A stretch of 64,000 bases of DNA from Tetradesmus obliquus (Eukaryota; Chlorophyta; Chlorophyceae; Sphaeropleales; Scenedesmaceae): contig CP126199.1 in assembly GCA_030272155.1 (NCBI GenBank), forward strand, positions 3,150,501 to 3,214,500, given 5' to 3'. Shown here piece by piece: positions 11,472 through 22,906 of this stretch; position 1 is the first letter of the stretch; every line of letters begins with the position of its first letter. The notes under the pieces were generated by a model. It was not told the DNA's origin, did no database searches, and saw only the letters and a program-made list of their open reading frames with translations. Position numbers and translations under genes: made by a program.

Positions 11472-12102
11472 GTTCAATCTCCAATCTGTGCCCATCAGGG
11501 CGCCTCTTCTGCCATCCAGAGGCCTGGACACAGCAGCAGCAGCAGCAGCAGCAGCTTGCTGCCATCAACGCAACTGCACACGCATACCCTGCTTCTGCAG
11601 GCAGCCCTTACTTGGGGTTGTTGGGCTTGTAGTCGCGATCAGGGCGATGGATGAAGCGCACCACAGGCTGCTTGCTGCTGCTGCTGGTAGCCCTTGGGCG
11701 CTGCTTGGGTGTGCGGCCAGGCAGCTGGTTGTGGCGCACTGCAGCAAGGCATTAGAAGGATCGGCACTGTCGAAGGATCAGCGCTGCATGTTGGCTTGAG
11801 GGAATATGTCTGGTGAGAGCTGCAGTTGTGATGAATCATGCTTGTGCAGCCAGGTCACACAAACAGTCACATGTCTTGGGCGTTACAGTGCTTGAATGTT
11901 TGTGACCTGGTGGAATTTGTTCTGCTGTCATGCCATGCTGCAAGTAGGGTACCGTACCCCAAGTCAGCGCAGTGCAAGTCGGCTTAGGCATACCTGACAG
12001 TCGCTGTGCTGCTGCTCTGAGGCCCCAGGCAGCCACCACCATTGCCAGGCGTATCGTGTAGTGCACAGCAACTTTCTGCAACTGTGTCATGACCTCCGGC
12101 AC
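6539..12102 (-). CDS. Class V PLP-dependent aminotransferase (isopenicillin-N epimerase/cysteine desulfurase-like), 12 exons, 573 aa
   Basis: Exons: 12102-11994, 11738-11612, 11407-11323, 11112-10991, 10739-10683, 9952-9927, 9628-9468, 9141-9061, 8857-8721, 8096-7970, 7509-7405, 7123-6539; phases agree throughout. Family marks in order are LNHGSYG, WYRQLMEQEPVRF, VVNATAAVNAV, the PLP-ring Asp in VLVDGAHAVGSLP, the Schiff-base Lys in SNLHKW, and GTADITPWLAVP. The reaction is probably on a cysteine-like or other amino acid; the substrate is not readable. The first about 105 residues precede the family core. They include a hydrophobic stretch (IRLAMVVAAWGL, residues 17-28) and a basic region, perhaps a targeting or anchor segment. 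The C-terminal domain carries poly-Ala and Ser insertions. Exon 6 is only 26 nt. Alternative: a cysteine desulfhydrase-type member of the same fold. Confidence 0.85.
8186..8496 (-). repeat. Three tandem copies of the aminotransferase exon 10 acceptor and 5' edge
   Basis: Copies begin at 8241, 8361 and 8496; the true exon begins at 8096. Each has a CAG acceptor, then codons for RDAGVPVLVDGA or a decayed version, 55-60 bp long, with 120-145 bp spacing. They lie upstream of exon 10, which carries the PLP-binding Asp and the catalytic Lys. The nearest copy is almost intact (DAGVPVLVDGAHAVGSLP); the farthest is the most decayed. Confidence 0.9.
9338..9376 (-). repeat. Copy of the aminotransferase exon 7 3' end
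   Basis: The stretch encoding DLLLMSNAT, the end of exon 7 (9468-9510), recurs here about 130 bp downstream in intron 7. The donor region has diverged to GGTGGTGC. Confidence 0.75.
10225..10700. repeat. Higher-order tandem repeat (about 235 bp, two half-units) ending in the exon 5 donor edge
   Basis: A roughly 235-bp unit made of two related half-units is repeated. Each half-unit holds CACTGGCTCCTGCT (starts 10282, 10411, 10517), which on the minus strand is the QEPV end of exon 5 plus its donor (true site at 10683). The three intronic versions are therefore donor-side copies carried on a longer repeat. Confidence 0.85.
10800..10985. repeat. Tandem duplication of about 75 bp with CTG runs
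   Basis: The block AATGCTGCTGCACAGCAAAC plus the following CTG run and GCATGCCAGGGCAGCAGCG occurs twice, next to the exon 4 donor at 10991. It lies in aminotransferase intron 4. Confidence 0.75.
11418..11470 (-). repeat. CTG tract at aminotransferase exon 3 acceptor
   Basis: About 17 CTG units on the coding strand, followed by GCGCTCCAG and the exon at 11407. Confidence 0.9.
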
Positions 12103-14334
12103 TGCTGCTGCCGCAGCAGGGCAGTTGCTGGTCCAGAGAAAAGTGCACTAAGCTCTGGTACTCAGGACCACGAACAACGACAAAAAATTGATCCGTGGTG
12201 ATTAGGCAAGCTTCAAACGCCGATGCACTTGTGCAGTGTGTGTTACCAGCAGGGGCTGTACACCAATCAACAAGCCTTGTGTCTGATAGTGAAGCACCCA
12301 AAACTCTAAAATACACTTATAATAGCAACGCCAAACAGCTCGTTGCAGAGTAGCCCAGCCCTATGTGACGCAATCATGCACATGTAGGGTTTTCTTATTA
12401 TTTCTTTACGCGACAGGCCTCGGACATTCTGCTCAGGAGAGCCGCACGCATCTGCAAAAGTACTATCGTTGTTTGTATAAAGTACCTGTAGGCTGCCACT
12501 GCCTGATGTACAACCTGCATGACACCGGCTGCCTGATCAACCGACCCATGCCTTGGCAAATTTGAAAGCCACTGCAGACAGCTGGCTGCAGTGCAGCCGC
12601 TGCCAGCTGCTTGCCTTTGTACATCTGCAGCTCACCATGTGGCTCCTGTTCTGCATCCTCGTTTGATAACACGCAGAAAATGAGCAGGTTCCATTGTCAC
12701 TGCCTCAGCCGCCAGCGGCCGCAGCGGCTGCCTTTTTACCCTGACCGTCCTGCCGCTCAGGTCCAGGGGCTCGGCAACCCTGAGGCTCAGGAAGCCCTGG
12801 CAAGCCTTTAGCATGGGAAAGCATTTGTCAATTGCGCACTCAACAGCTTCTCATATCTGCCCCAACACATGGCACTGTTAGCAAAAACATCAGTCAGCGG
12901 TGGTTGTGTCTATTTGGACTCCAGCCTGACTCCCAACAAAGCACGATGTACCCCGAAAAAGCGCAAGGTCGCTGCATTACATGATGCTCCAACATGTGTA
13001 CGTGCTGCTGCAGCCAAGAGCAGCACTCAGGTGCACTGGCAGCTGATCATATGAATGTCATGGGCGTATGATGCGCACACAAATTCTAGCCATGCAGCCA
13101 GACACCACTGCAGGTCATTGTTATGTTGTCACTTGTCTGCCACAATGAGCAGATTGGTGTGGCATTTAAATGCTCATGCATCACACATGGTGCATAACTG
13201 CTTCATGATGCATGTAACATGTTTGGTAATGTATGCAGCAGGCACTCCAGTTCAGGCAAACAACATGTCAGCAAAGGGTGCCTATTCTAGCTGCGCAGAG
13301 GCAGTGTGCACAACAAGCTCTGAATTATGGTAAAAGGAGTCCTGCAACTGGAGATGCTGTACAACGTTGTTGATGTCTGCACACTTGGAGGCCAACCCAC
13401 TGGTCCCCAGGTGGAAGCAACCTGGCAGGTGGACAACAGCGCACCCCGGTGCTGCTGAGAACGTGTCCTTGAAAGTCCTGCACCGACTCAATACCGATTA
13501 AAAACCCAAAAACTCCAACAAACTAGCTTGCCAGTGCTACAGCCCGTGAGCCAAAACTTGCTGACTCGAAGCCAAACACACGCTGTGTCCTAAGCACAGA
13601 CGTGCAAACAGGAAATCCACACAACACCAGTATTTGCTACAGGGTTGCGTACGCAGAATGGCCCTCTTGGCTGCAAAACAGCAATGGTAACATACTGCTT
13701 TGTACGCAACCGTACAGTCAAGTATGAGTCTGTGCGTGGCAGCCTAGGCATATCTGTACATGACATGTTAATTTCATTTGATACTGGTGATGGTGGCAGC
13801 CCTGCTGATGTGCTGACAGGGTGCAGCAGCTGCATGCATGCACACATGCATGTCTCTCCTGCAGCAGCCTGATTACGCGCAGAACAGCATCCCAGCAGCA
13901 GCAGCCGGGCAGGCCGTTGCTGAATGCTATGATGCACAGGTAGCATAGCCAACGAGTTATCAGCCCTGCCTTGTTGCTTTCACATGCCAAAGCAAAGTAC
14001 AGCATAGGCACAGCATACACGTGACAGCATGTCACAAGAAACAAAGCTCCAGGTCCAAAGCTTCGGCGCAAACTGATCAGAAGTAATACCATTTTGGTAT
14101 CATGGTGCCCAAACTGACAGGAAGGCTGCACAGTACAACAACTATCTATGTGTAGCACATGCATCATTTGCAAACTCAAAACACCTCAGCAAACCAACAT
14201 GCCGTGCTGTCCTTGCACACACAAGCCTACTAACGCTCCTACCCCAGCAATGCACAAGTGCCAACTTTAAGAACATACAACACGCAGGGCCTGCTGACAT
14301 ATCAGCCACAGACAGGCACAGCTCCCAACCCCAG
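12103..14334. other. Intergenic stretch, no supported gene
   Basis: This lies upstream of the aminotransferase start and downstream of the protease stop. Open frames are short and show no family resemblance or splice-consistent extension. A frame at 12632-12814 (minus) looks slightly protein-like but has no partner exons. Confidence 0.5.
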
Positions 14335-14384
14335 AACACACACACACACACACACGCACACGCACACGCACGCGCGCGCGCGCA

Positions 14385-14431
<47 letters not shown>
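14335..14431. repeat. Alternating purine-pyrimidine tract (CA/CG), about 97 bp
   Basis: An unbroken alternation of CA and CG dinucleotides with a (CG)n core flanked by (CA)n. Such sequence is the classical Z-DNA former. It sits about 250 bp beyond the stop codon of the protease gene. Confidence 0.95.
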
Positions 14432-14434
<3 letters not shown>

Positions 14435-14683
14435 TGCTTTGTAACAGCTTGCTCAGCTGTTGGCAGTGCCAGTGCTTTCGTGTGGCCCCGGCACTACAAC
14501 ACAGCTGCCACAGCAGCAGGCCTAGCTCGTGTCTCTCCATGTTTCAGCTTCAAACAACCTGCTGCAAGCTCGTGTACTGGCATGCTCAAGGCTGCTCATG
14601 TCGCACACCCTCAGCAACCAAGACACCGTGCGTTGATGCGAGGGTGTGGCATAACATAACACGCTTTCAAGCAGCAGATGCCG

Positions 14684-15970
14684 TCACAGCACCCCAGGCA
14701 GTAAGCTCTTATCGCAAGCCTCCCCTACATACTCCATATCACAGATGCAGCGCCCATCAGTGCATGTGCCGTGCCCGCAGGGCCGCTTGCAGGACAGCTC
14801 GGGGCACACCACCTTTGCCAGCGGGCAGCGCAGCTTGCCTGACACAAAGCCTTTGCCTGGCAGCTGCTTTGCCAGGTCTATGTGGCCCCCTGCAGTGTGG
14901 GCATACAAACACAAGAGTGGTTTTAAGCACAAACGTTTGGCGGGTGGGAGTGTGGTGAGCAAGTTTGCAGCAGCTGCCAAGGTGACATGGGTGGCAGCAA
15001 GTGCTGCGGTTGTAGCTTGCGCAAAAGCAGGTTGATATTTGCGGACGGAGGCCCCCTGATGCATCTGGCCAGGGCACGCTGCATCTTCATTGCACTGCTG
15101 CCTCTGCCTCTGCTGCTGCAGCTGCTGCTGCTGCTGTGCAGACAACGGAGCATGCCTGCTAGCTGTTGCTGCTCATCTTGCTGGTAAGCAGCACCAGCAC
15201 ACTGCTTCCAAGCCCACTGACTCAACCTGAGGGCAGGCCACCACCACAGGCTGCATCACTAGCTGATGGTGCTGCTGCTGCGTGCTGCTGCCCAAGACGG
15301 CTGTGTTTAAGCTCACTCAATCTGAGGACGTCCACCACCATAGGCTGCACCACTAGCTGCTGGTGCTGATGCTGTTGCTGTTGCTGACCCAAACCACTGT
15401 GTTCAAACCACAATCACCCTAAGGGCAGGCCACCACCACAGGCTGCACCATCAGCTACGCCAGCTGCTGCTGCTGCTACACAGTGCACATCTCTTTCACA
15501 AGATTACCAACTCACCCTGAGGGCAGGCCACCACCAGCGGCTCCTCTCCCGGCAGCCGGAACACCGCCTCCACTGCACCCTTGCTGCTGCAGCGCGTCTC
15601 CAGGCACATGGCTCCCCGCATAAGGCATGTTGGCTCGCTGCTGCCGGGTGTCTGCATGCATGCTGGCGCCGCATCAGCTGTGCTGTAGCAGCGGGCTGTG
15701 GGGCTTCCCACTGAGCCTCCGAAGGCCCTGTGGTGGAAGAAGAAGGCCTGGTGGCGCATCGTGGACCAGCCTGCAGCGCAAAGGCAGCCAGGAAGTATAA
15801 GCTTATATATGCTTTGACACATTATGTTATGTAACTAATGTGTCAAAGCAAACATGACAGTTGACGACAGCACCAGTCGAAGGAAAGCCGCGAAACTACA
15901 AGCCCAGGTGCAGGTGGATTTCAAAGTAGGAGACACTTGCTCCAGGCGGCAGGTACAGTACTCTATCACG

Positions 15971-16001
<31 letters not shown>

Positions 16002-19000
16002 TGCTTCTATAGTGGCTGTCGCTGGTGTCACTAGCCCTGCTGCTGCTGCTGCTGCGTGAGCCACTTACTGCTTGCACTGAGGCAGGTCAGCGTGTTGCCG
16101 CGCAGCGCTGACGCGCCTGCCAGCAGGCAGCCGTCATCCACGCCCTCCACACATACACCAATGCCCTTGTAGTCGTACGTGCACTGGTCCGCTGCGGCGG
16201 CAGAAAAGCATACACAAAAAGCACAGCACACATCAGTGAAGGGTTTGATGATAGACATAAACAACGGGTAACTGAATCAGACGTGCCCAGCTGCAGCACA
16301 ACAGCACACAGCTCAATCAATTTGGCGCATCACAGGTGGCTCAGCTGTTGCTGCCGGCCATACACTGCATGTTGGGCACAAGCCTGCCTTGCACTCATGT
16401 TGATGGCATGCTAGCGCTGACAGTGCGGGCCTCACTGTTTTCGTTCTTGGCCGGGCAGTAGTAGTTCTGCCAGGGGTTCTTGGCCATGAAGTTGGTGCAG
16501 GTGTCCATGGCCAGGTCACACCCAGCACCCTTGCCAAACACGGGCGCCTGTGCCAAGTCCATGCGCGTCTTGTACCTGCGGGGAGGGCAGGGCAAGACGG
16601 ACGGAGATGGAGAGAGGGGTGTTACATCCGTGTCACATCCGTGTTACATCTGTCCATGCACGTCTTGTACCTGCGAGGACAGCAGGGCAGGTGGGCAAGG
16701 CAGGAGGGGTAAAGGGATGATAGAGGGGGTACATCACTGTGTGCATGTGGCATCACTGCGACACACACCTGGTCAAAAAGGAAGCTGGTGTGAGGAGGGC
16801 AGGGCAGGAGCGCAAGGCCGGAGGGCGAGCGATGAGGGTAGGTGAGCAGAGGGGTGCTGACGAGTGAGGTGAGGTGGACACGCAGGGAGGGCAAGTGAGG
16901 CGTGCATGGTGCTGAGATGCTGTGCATTTGGTGGTTGTGCAGTGTGTCAACTGCTGGCGTTGGCGGAGTTGAATTGTCAAAGCTGAAGAAGCTGCTTATG
17001 GTGCTGTATTTTGCAGTTGCAAAGAATTGCCAAAAGCCAGCCATGGCTTGCAGCTCACCAGCCTGTGGCCTCCAGGAGCGTTAGTGTGAACGGTGTGATC
17101 TGCTTTGGTGCGCCATCCTCACTTGTGGCAGGCATCATGAGCTCATGCTGCAAGCGCGAGCAGCAGACAGCAGGGAGCAGGCATGCTTACTTTCGTGCAA
17201 AGCAAGTCAGGCACGCATCAGGCAATCCAACTGCTGCATGCTTGTCAGGGATGTCTAAGCGATAGTGACAGATACTGCTCAGAGCAGGAGTGCCATAATA
17301 GTGCACGGCTGGATAGTCCAGACTATGCACATGCGCGGCAACCCGGTCTGCAGCAAGTCAGTCGGCGCTGCAGCGGCCATAACTTTGCAGCTACTTGTAG
17401 ATCTGTGCATGTTCTACCTGTAGCTACAGCTGCTGCCACAACTGCGCTGTAGCTACAGCTGCTGCCGCAACCGCGCTGTAGCTACAGCTGCTGCCACAAC
17501 CGCACTCACCCCAAACAGCCGCTGCTTGAAGTGGCTGGCTAAGCTGCCAACATCAGCAGGGGCCCCAGGCAGGCTGCTGCAGCCAAAGTGCTTCTGCGCG
17601 AGTGTCCTCATTGCAGGAAAGGCGATAAACATGGCCTCTGCTGCTGTCTTGTTGCGCGCTGAGAACTCCACTTTGACCTGCTGTGCTTTCTGGTAGGGGT
17701 TCCAGGTGCCAGAGTCATAGTAGAGCGGGAACAACTGACCGGAGAAGCCCTGCATGACACATGATATGGAGTGTGCAAAGCATTTAGACAGTGCCATGTT
17801 GCGCCGCTGTACAGGCCAAGAGGATGTATGATGGGGTGGCAGATGATGCTCGAGCATTGTGCGGCGTCCTGAAATATGCTGCTGCTGCACTGCCATACAA
17901 GAATCACGTGAGACGCAGCAGTGCAGCCAGCCACTCAACTGCCCTTTGCTGTTATACAGCACGGCTGCCTCGCAACCAGCAGGCCAGCCAGCCAGCCAAC
18001 CAGCCAGCCAGCTAGCCAGCCAACCAGCAGGCCAGCCAGGCAGCTAGCCAGCCAAACAACCAGCCAGACAACCAGCCAGCCAGTCAGATACAGCCAGACA
18101 ATCAGCCAGTCAGCCCAGCCAGCCAGCGCACTCACCAAGCCATGCACAGTCTCGTGCACCAGCGTGTTCAGCAGCCGCCGCGGCGAGCTCTTCTGCGATA
18201 GCGGGCAGATGTTCATTGCTGCTGCAATGGGGCGCCCTGTCACCATATCAGTAATGCACGGCAGCGTGTAAGCCAGTGCTCCTGCCCTGCAGTCCTTTGT
18301 TTGGTTGGCAGTTACATAAAGCACCATGTCATATCCTTGGACGCCGCCGTTTGACCAGAGGTCTGATGCGTAGGCATCATTACAGAAGTAGTCTGCATCC
18401 GTTACAGGCTTGGGCATGCGGATAGCATACTTGCGCGGCATGCGCACCTGCGCAGGACAGCAGGCAGCACACGTCACATATGCACACTGCATGCTGTACT
18501 CTGGTCGATCGGGTGGTCGATACTTGCAGCGGCTGCAGCTGCAAAGTTCTCTGAGTTTTACTATAGAGCTACAGCCTGCAGCAAGCACACCTGGCACACG
18601 CCTTGCTGACCTGCATATTCAACAAAAAGGTAGTCGCTTGCATTTCGCCAAAGGCTCTCTGCCAGCACCCTGCCCAGCTGCTTGCCCATTCCACGTGCAA
18701 GCACCGCCACAATATTCACATCACGACCATAGCTCACGCTGCAGCGGCACACTGCAATTCCACTGCATTTCAAGCCCAAGGCACTATTATTTTTCTGGTG
18801 AGAAGTGCTACTTGGTGGTAACATCGCCAGGGTCCCCCACACACCTGCACAAACTTCTGAATGATCCGCACAGCGCCCGGGGCCAGCTGCTCCGCCAGCC
18901 TCTTGGCCTGCTCAGGCTTAAGGTAGGTGCCCTGCAGCTGCGTGATGAGCTTGATGCGGATCGGGGCTGGCTGTGCCTCCGCCATGATCTGCCGCACACG

Positions 19001-19733
19001 CTCGCCCTGCGGCCATACAACAGCATGCATGTGGTGGTTGGTTGCGCAGGTGGTGGGTAGGTGGGTGTTGCCGGCGTAAGGGGGCATACTTGTGTGGTGT
19101 TGAAACAGCTGGGTGCTGATGCAGATTGTGTGCCATGAGTGATGCATTGGTGACAGTGCTGATTGGCACAAGTGGGCTTGTTTCAAGCAAGGCTGCATGC
19201 GCCAGATGACACTTGCAGGAATAGTAGGACCGCCCAGCCTGAATCCCAGGCTGCTGCCCTTACTTTAGCATTCTTTGAATGCTGCTGATAGGCTTGCAAT
19301 GAGAGCTGTATAAGACGTGCGTGTGCGTCTTCCTGCCTTTGTGAATGCTGACCGTTGCTGCTGCAGAAATTGCCAAAGGCGGCACTGCTGGTGCATGTGT
19401 TGCTGCTGTGCAGCAGCAGTGGTGCCTACTTGGGCCATGTCCATCCTCTCCTTTGCAGCGTGTGCTGCCCTCATCATCAACTGCTTTTCCGCAAACTGCG
19501 AGTATTTCTCCTGGATTGCGGGGACGTCCATGCTGCATGCGCCTGCAGCAAGCCAGCCAGGAGTCAGTCCCAGTGCAGTCCGTACATGCTGATGCCTGCT
19601 GCAGACTGACGCCCACCATGTTCAAACCAAAACAAATATAGCCGTAACTTCACGTGATCGCACCTTCTGCGCGCCTCGCCAGGACGGTGGCAACCAGCAG
19701 GAAGTGCAGCGCGAGAATGCACATGCACCCCAT
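14684..19733 (-). CDS. Leishmanolysin-like (GP63, family M8) secreted metalloprotease, 10 exons, 569 aa
   Basis: Exons: 19733-19664, 19542-19430, 19006-18845, 18447-18136, 17749-17510, 17147-17059, 16575-16436, 16191-16069, 15770-15516, 14889-14684; phases agree. Exon 1 encodes a signal peptide (MGCMCILALHFLLVATVLA). The zinc site is created across the intron after exon 4: HETVHGL joined to GFS gives HExxHxxGF. The third ligand is probably His in ASHFKQRLFG, followed by HELMMP and LLEATGWY, all typical of M8. GKGAGCD and a Cys-rich region follow. The last exon carries an EGF-like module (CGHGTCTDGRCIC). The expected role is an extracellular or surface endopeptidase, possibly acting on the wall or matrix; the substrate is unknown. 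No C-terminal membrane anchor is evident. Confidence 0.9.
15222..15452 (-). repeat. Three tandem copies of the M8 protease exon 9 3' end and donor
   Basis: The end of exon 9 (VVACPQG plus donor GTGAGT at 15511) recurs near 15412, 15317 and 15222 at about 95-100 bp spacing. The donors have decayed to GTGATT, TTGAGT and TTGAGT, so only the original looks usable. Confidence 0.85.
16651..16670 (-). repeat. Copy of the M8 protease exon 7 acceptor and first codons
   Basis: CGCAG followed by codons for YKTCMD copies the exon 7 start (YKTRMD at 16575), 95 bp upstream of the true acceptor. Confidence 0.8.
17418..17504. repeat. 29-bp tandem repeat, three copies, each with a 12-bp palindrome
   Basis: Each unit starts with the perfect palindrome CTGTAGCTACAG. 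The array abuts the donor of protease exon 5 (17509-17504), which is the end of the third unit. Confidence 0.9.
17973..18125. repeat. (CCAGCCAG/CCAACCAG)n tetranucleotide-rich repeat
   Basis: Imperfect CCAG and CCAA units run for about 150 bp in protease intron 4, ending just before the exon carrying the zinc motif. Confidence 0.85.
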
Positions 19734-20849
19734 TCTGTTACGAGACGCAGTCAGTTTCTAACTGTTTCTGACTCTATCGCCTGCCACTAAACGCTCCGAA
19801 ACGGTGCACTACATCATGATGCCACCGGCCCCGCAGCGCAGGGCGAGACCGCTTGTTCAACCAGTATCAATTAGGTTTTGGCAAGTAAAGTTTTAGTTGT
19901 GTGAACGCGTCTTGGTTGCGTTGCGTTTACCAGGCGATGATGAACTCTTTCATGTGCTTTCAGCTGTGCTCCGTCTGCTGCCGATCCGTGTTCCTGCTGC
20001 CGAAAAGCAACGTCGTCACCAGCTACCACAGTAACAAGCGTATGCGGTTGTGCGTGCAGGCTTCTGATGGTAAAGTTGTCATGTCACTCCGGCAGCTGGG
20101 GTTTTCACCGGGCACTTCCTGTTCCGGCCAAGTTTAAGGGTCAGCCTGCAAAGCTTTAGGCGCTCTGAGCGGGGTGTTGACGTAGGTATGCTTCACCTGT
20201 GACAGACCAGCTACATGAGCGGCAACACAACTCACGCCTGCACACCATGATGAGCATGTTGCAGCCGATGCAAGCGCCATGCTGCACCACCACCACCACC
20301 ACTCTTTCGGCCTGACACCGCAGCTGGTTGCCAGTGGTGTCGCTACAGCGGGCAAGCTGCAGCTGCCTCTGTTATTAGATTTGCCAGGCTTGCGTTGTCG
20401 ATGACGCCTCTGCTGCGGGGTACCATTTGAAACTGCTCACACGAACCTTGGCTCCTCTGGCTGTGGCAGGTGTCCTGCAAGCAGCAAGCAGAAAACAGAA
20501 AGCAGCGCGTAACAGCTTGCGAACACATTGCGTTCAACATGCTGCAGCACCTGCAACATTGCAAGCACAGCAGGCAGCTGCGCAGCCCTCAGCTCCTTGC
20601 TGCGTGACAATGGCAGAGGTAAGTATACGCCACCAATTGAACCGTAGAGCCGCCTTGCTAAAACAGCGTGCCAACATGACGGCTGAAACACACAAGATTG
20701 ACATAGCTGAAACACCCAGGATTAATTGGCGCTGCAAGCTGCATTGTAATCCCTCCAAGGACGCGGCCTGCAGGACTCAAGTGACCCCAACGCCTGCATA
20801 ATCAATTATGTTATCATCGTTTGATTGTTAATTGTTGAATAGTTATAAC
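19734..20849. other. Intergenic: M8 protease promoter side and CRP-A 3' side
   Basis: I see no supported gene. A plus-strand frame at 19901-20137 opens with ATG and includes several Cys, but shows no signal peptide, family motif or partner exon. Confidence 0.45.
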
Positions 20850-22848
20850 TCAGCGCACCTTGATCTTGGCCAGCTCCTTGGAGAATGCATCAGCAGCGCG
20901 CGCTGCCGTGTCCCTGTGCAAGCACACTTGCCGGGCCCCGACCACGTCCTGCTCCCACACGCAGTACGGCTTGCGCGTGCAGGCCGTGGCATTGCCTGCC
21001 AGCTTGAGGCAGCTGCTGGCCTGCAGGACAGTGTTGAATTGATTCAGCGCGGGCACCGCCTGGCAGGCATTTGGCAAGGACAGCTTGCAGGAGGGGCATT
21101 TCAAATGAAGTAAACATTGTTGATTGTTCGCCAGGCTGCAGCTGGCAGCATCAGCAGCTCAACATCCCATCAGCGATGAGGCTTCTTGCTGCCTGTTGCT
21201 GTTTCAAACCATGCAACACGTACGAGTACGTGTAGCATCCAGACACCAGCCGCACTGTGCCATGAGCACAGCCTCGCAGCTCACCTGCCGCACATAGCAC
21301 GCTCCTGCACAGCTGCCCCACACTTGAGGGCTGAACTCATCGTAGCCCTTCCTGGTGGTGTTTAGCTTCAAGTAGTTCTGGGCACTCCAAGCTTTTGGCA
21401 CACAGCTCTGCAGCCGCTTTTCAAACTGGCAGCCCGGCAGCTGGTTGCAGATGCCGGCGGGCCCTGCAAGGTTCAAGACAGCAGCAAAGCCAGATAATGC
21501 ATATGATGCCGCATGCAAGGTCTGCTATTCTGCTGCGGCAGACAGCGCACCTGCCTGCTGCTGCTGTGCGTTAAATGCCACAACCACAGTTACGCCGGCC
21601 AGCTCTGTGCAGTGCGTGGAAGTTTCGACACCAGTGCCGGACTGCTGGCCTGCATGTCAGGCCACTAGGAACAACACTGCACTCGGGCAGATGCTTTCTA
21701 GTGCACTCCAGCATCTGACCCAGCTGGTGTTACGCCGCGCAGCGTCACCGCCCACCTGCTTCTGTTGCTGTTGCGCACTCTTTCAGGGTGGCTGCGTCAG
21801 TGCCCTTGCAGGTGAATGGCAGCGCTGTGGCCTCTCCATCAAGGATGTCGCCACCAACCCAGTTCACAAGCTGCGGGCACACCGCAAGTAGAAAGGCACA
21901 CACAGCAGTTGTCACGGCTGTCTTGTGCATGCATGTTGAAGGCACTGTTGCTTGCTGGGCTGTTGCGACTTGAACGGTTTGCGTAGAGGTTGTGTGCAGC
22001 TAGCAGTGCCAGTCCAGCTGCCTGGCTTGCTGCTGTGACAATCAGCAGCAGCAACACTGCAGTCAGCACTGAAACTGTTGAAGGCTTGCTCTCCGGGGTG
22101 TGCTGCACCGCTGGCCTGAGAGCCACAGCTCTGCTGCCCCTGCAACTTGCAAACCTTGAAGGTTGCTGTGCACACGACTGCATAACTCGACTGCCCAGCG
22201 CAACATTGTCACCCTGTTGTTGTACCACTGCTGACAGACAACACAGTGTTTGCAAGCGTGCTGCTGACCTCACCTCAAATGCATCCATGCCTACGCAGCT
22301 CTTGTTCCAGTACATGCAGCGGTTCTGCCTGTCCTTGTTGCATCGGCCTGCATCTGGGTGGCCGTTGCACACCAGGTTGCGGTCATACGCCATGACAGCC
22401 GTCCTGCAAGTGGACCCAGCCAGCATGACGCGCAGCTCAAAAGAGAACATGACAGGTGAAGCCGCTCTCAAGATGCAGCTGCTGTATGCGCTATACCCAT
22501 GTTCTGTTGCATGGCTGTGCATCAAGCGCAGCTGCTGCAGTGCGCTCCAGTCGAGTAGTGCTGTGGCGTTCACAGGAGAATGTCAGCATGCGCCAATGGA
22601 TTTGAGACAAGCACAAGGAAGGTCTGTGCTGTGCCGCACATTCTGCCTACCTGTGGAACACGGTGACTGGCAGGCTGCTCACTGACAGGTAGGACAGCTG
22701 GCTGGAGGTGCACACCTCGCGGACCTCGTTCCATATACATTGTGGCACATCTATGGGCGTGTTAGTCGCTGCTGGCTGCTGCCGCTGCTGCTGCTGCTGC
22801 TGCTGCTTCTGCTTCTGCTGCTGCAGCCTGCTCAATCGCTGCAGATGC

Positions 22849-22906
<58 letters not shown>

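Noticed and set aside
12632-12814. Minus-strand 60-codon frame with some protein-like composition
   Set aside because: No splice-consistent neighbours and no recognisable family.
15905-15990. Possible extra M8 protease exon (RLEQVSPTLKS)
   Set aside because: Exon 8 joins exon 9 in phase without it, and no convincing donor closes it.
18560-18740. Protein-like minus-strand stretch (LARGMGKQLGRVLAESLW) between M8 protease exons 3 and 4
   Set aside because: Joining exon 3 directly to exon 4 is in phase and gives the expected M8 order; including this stretch needs a poor junction. It may still be a minor alternative exon.
19901-20137. Plus-strand 78-codon Cys-containing frame
   Set aside because: No signal peptide, no motif, no partner exon; length is within chance for this composition.
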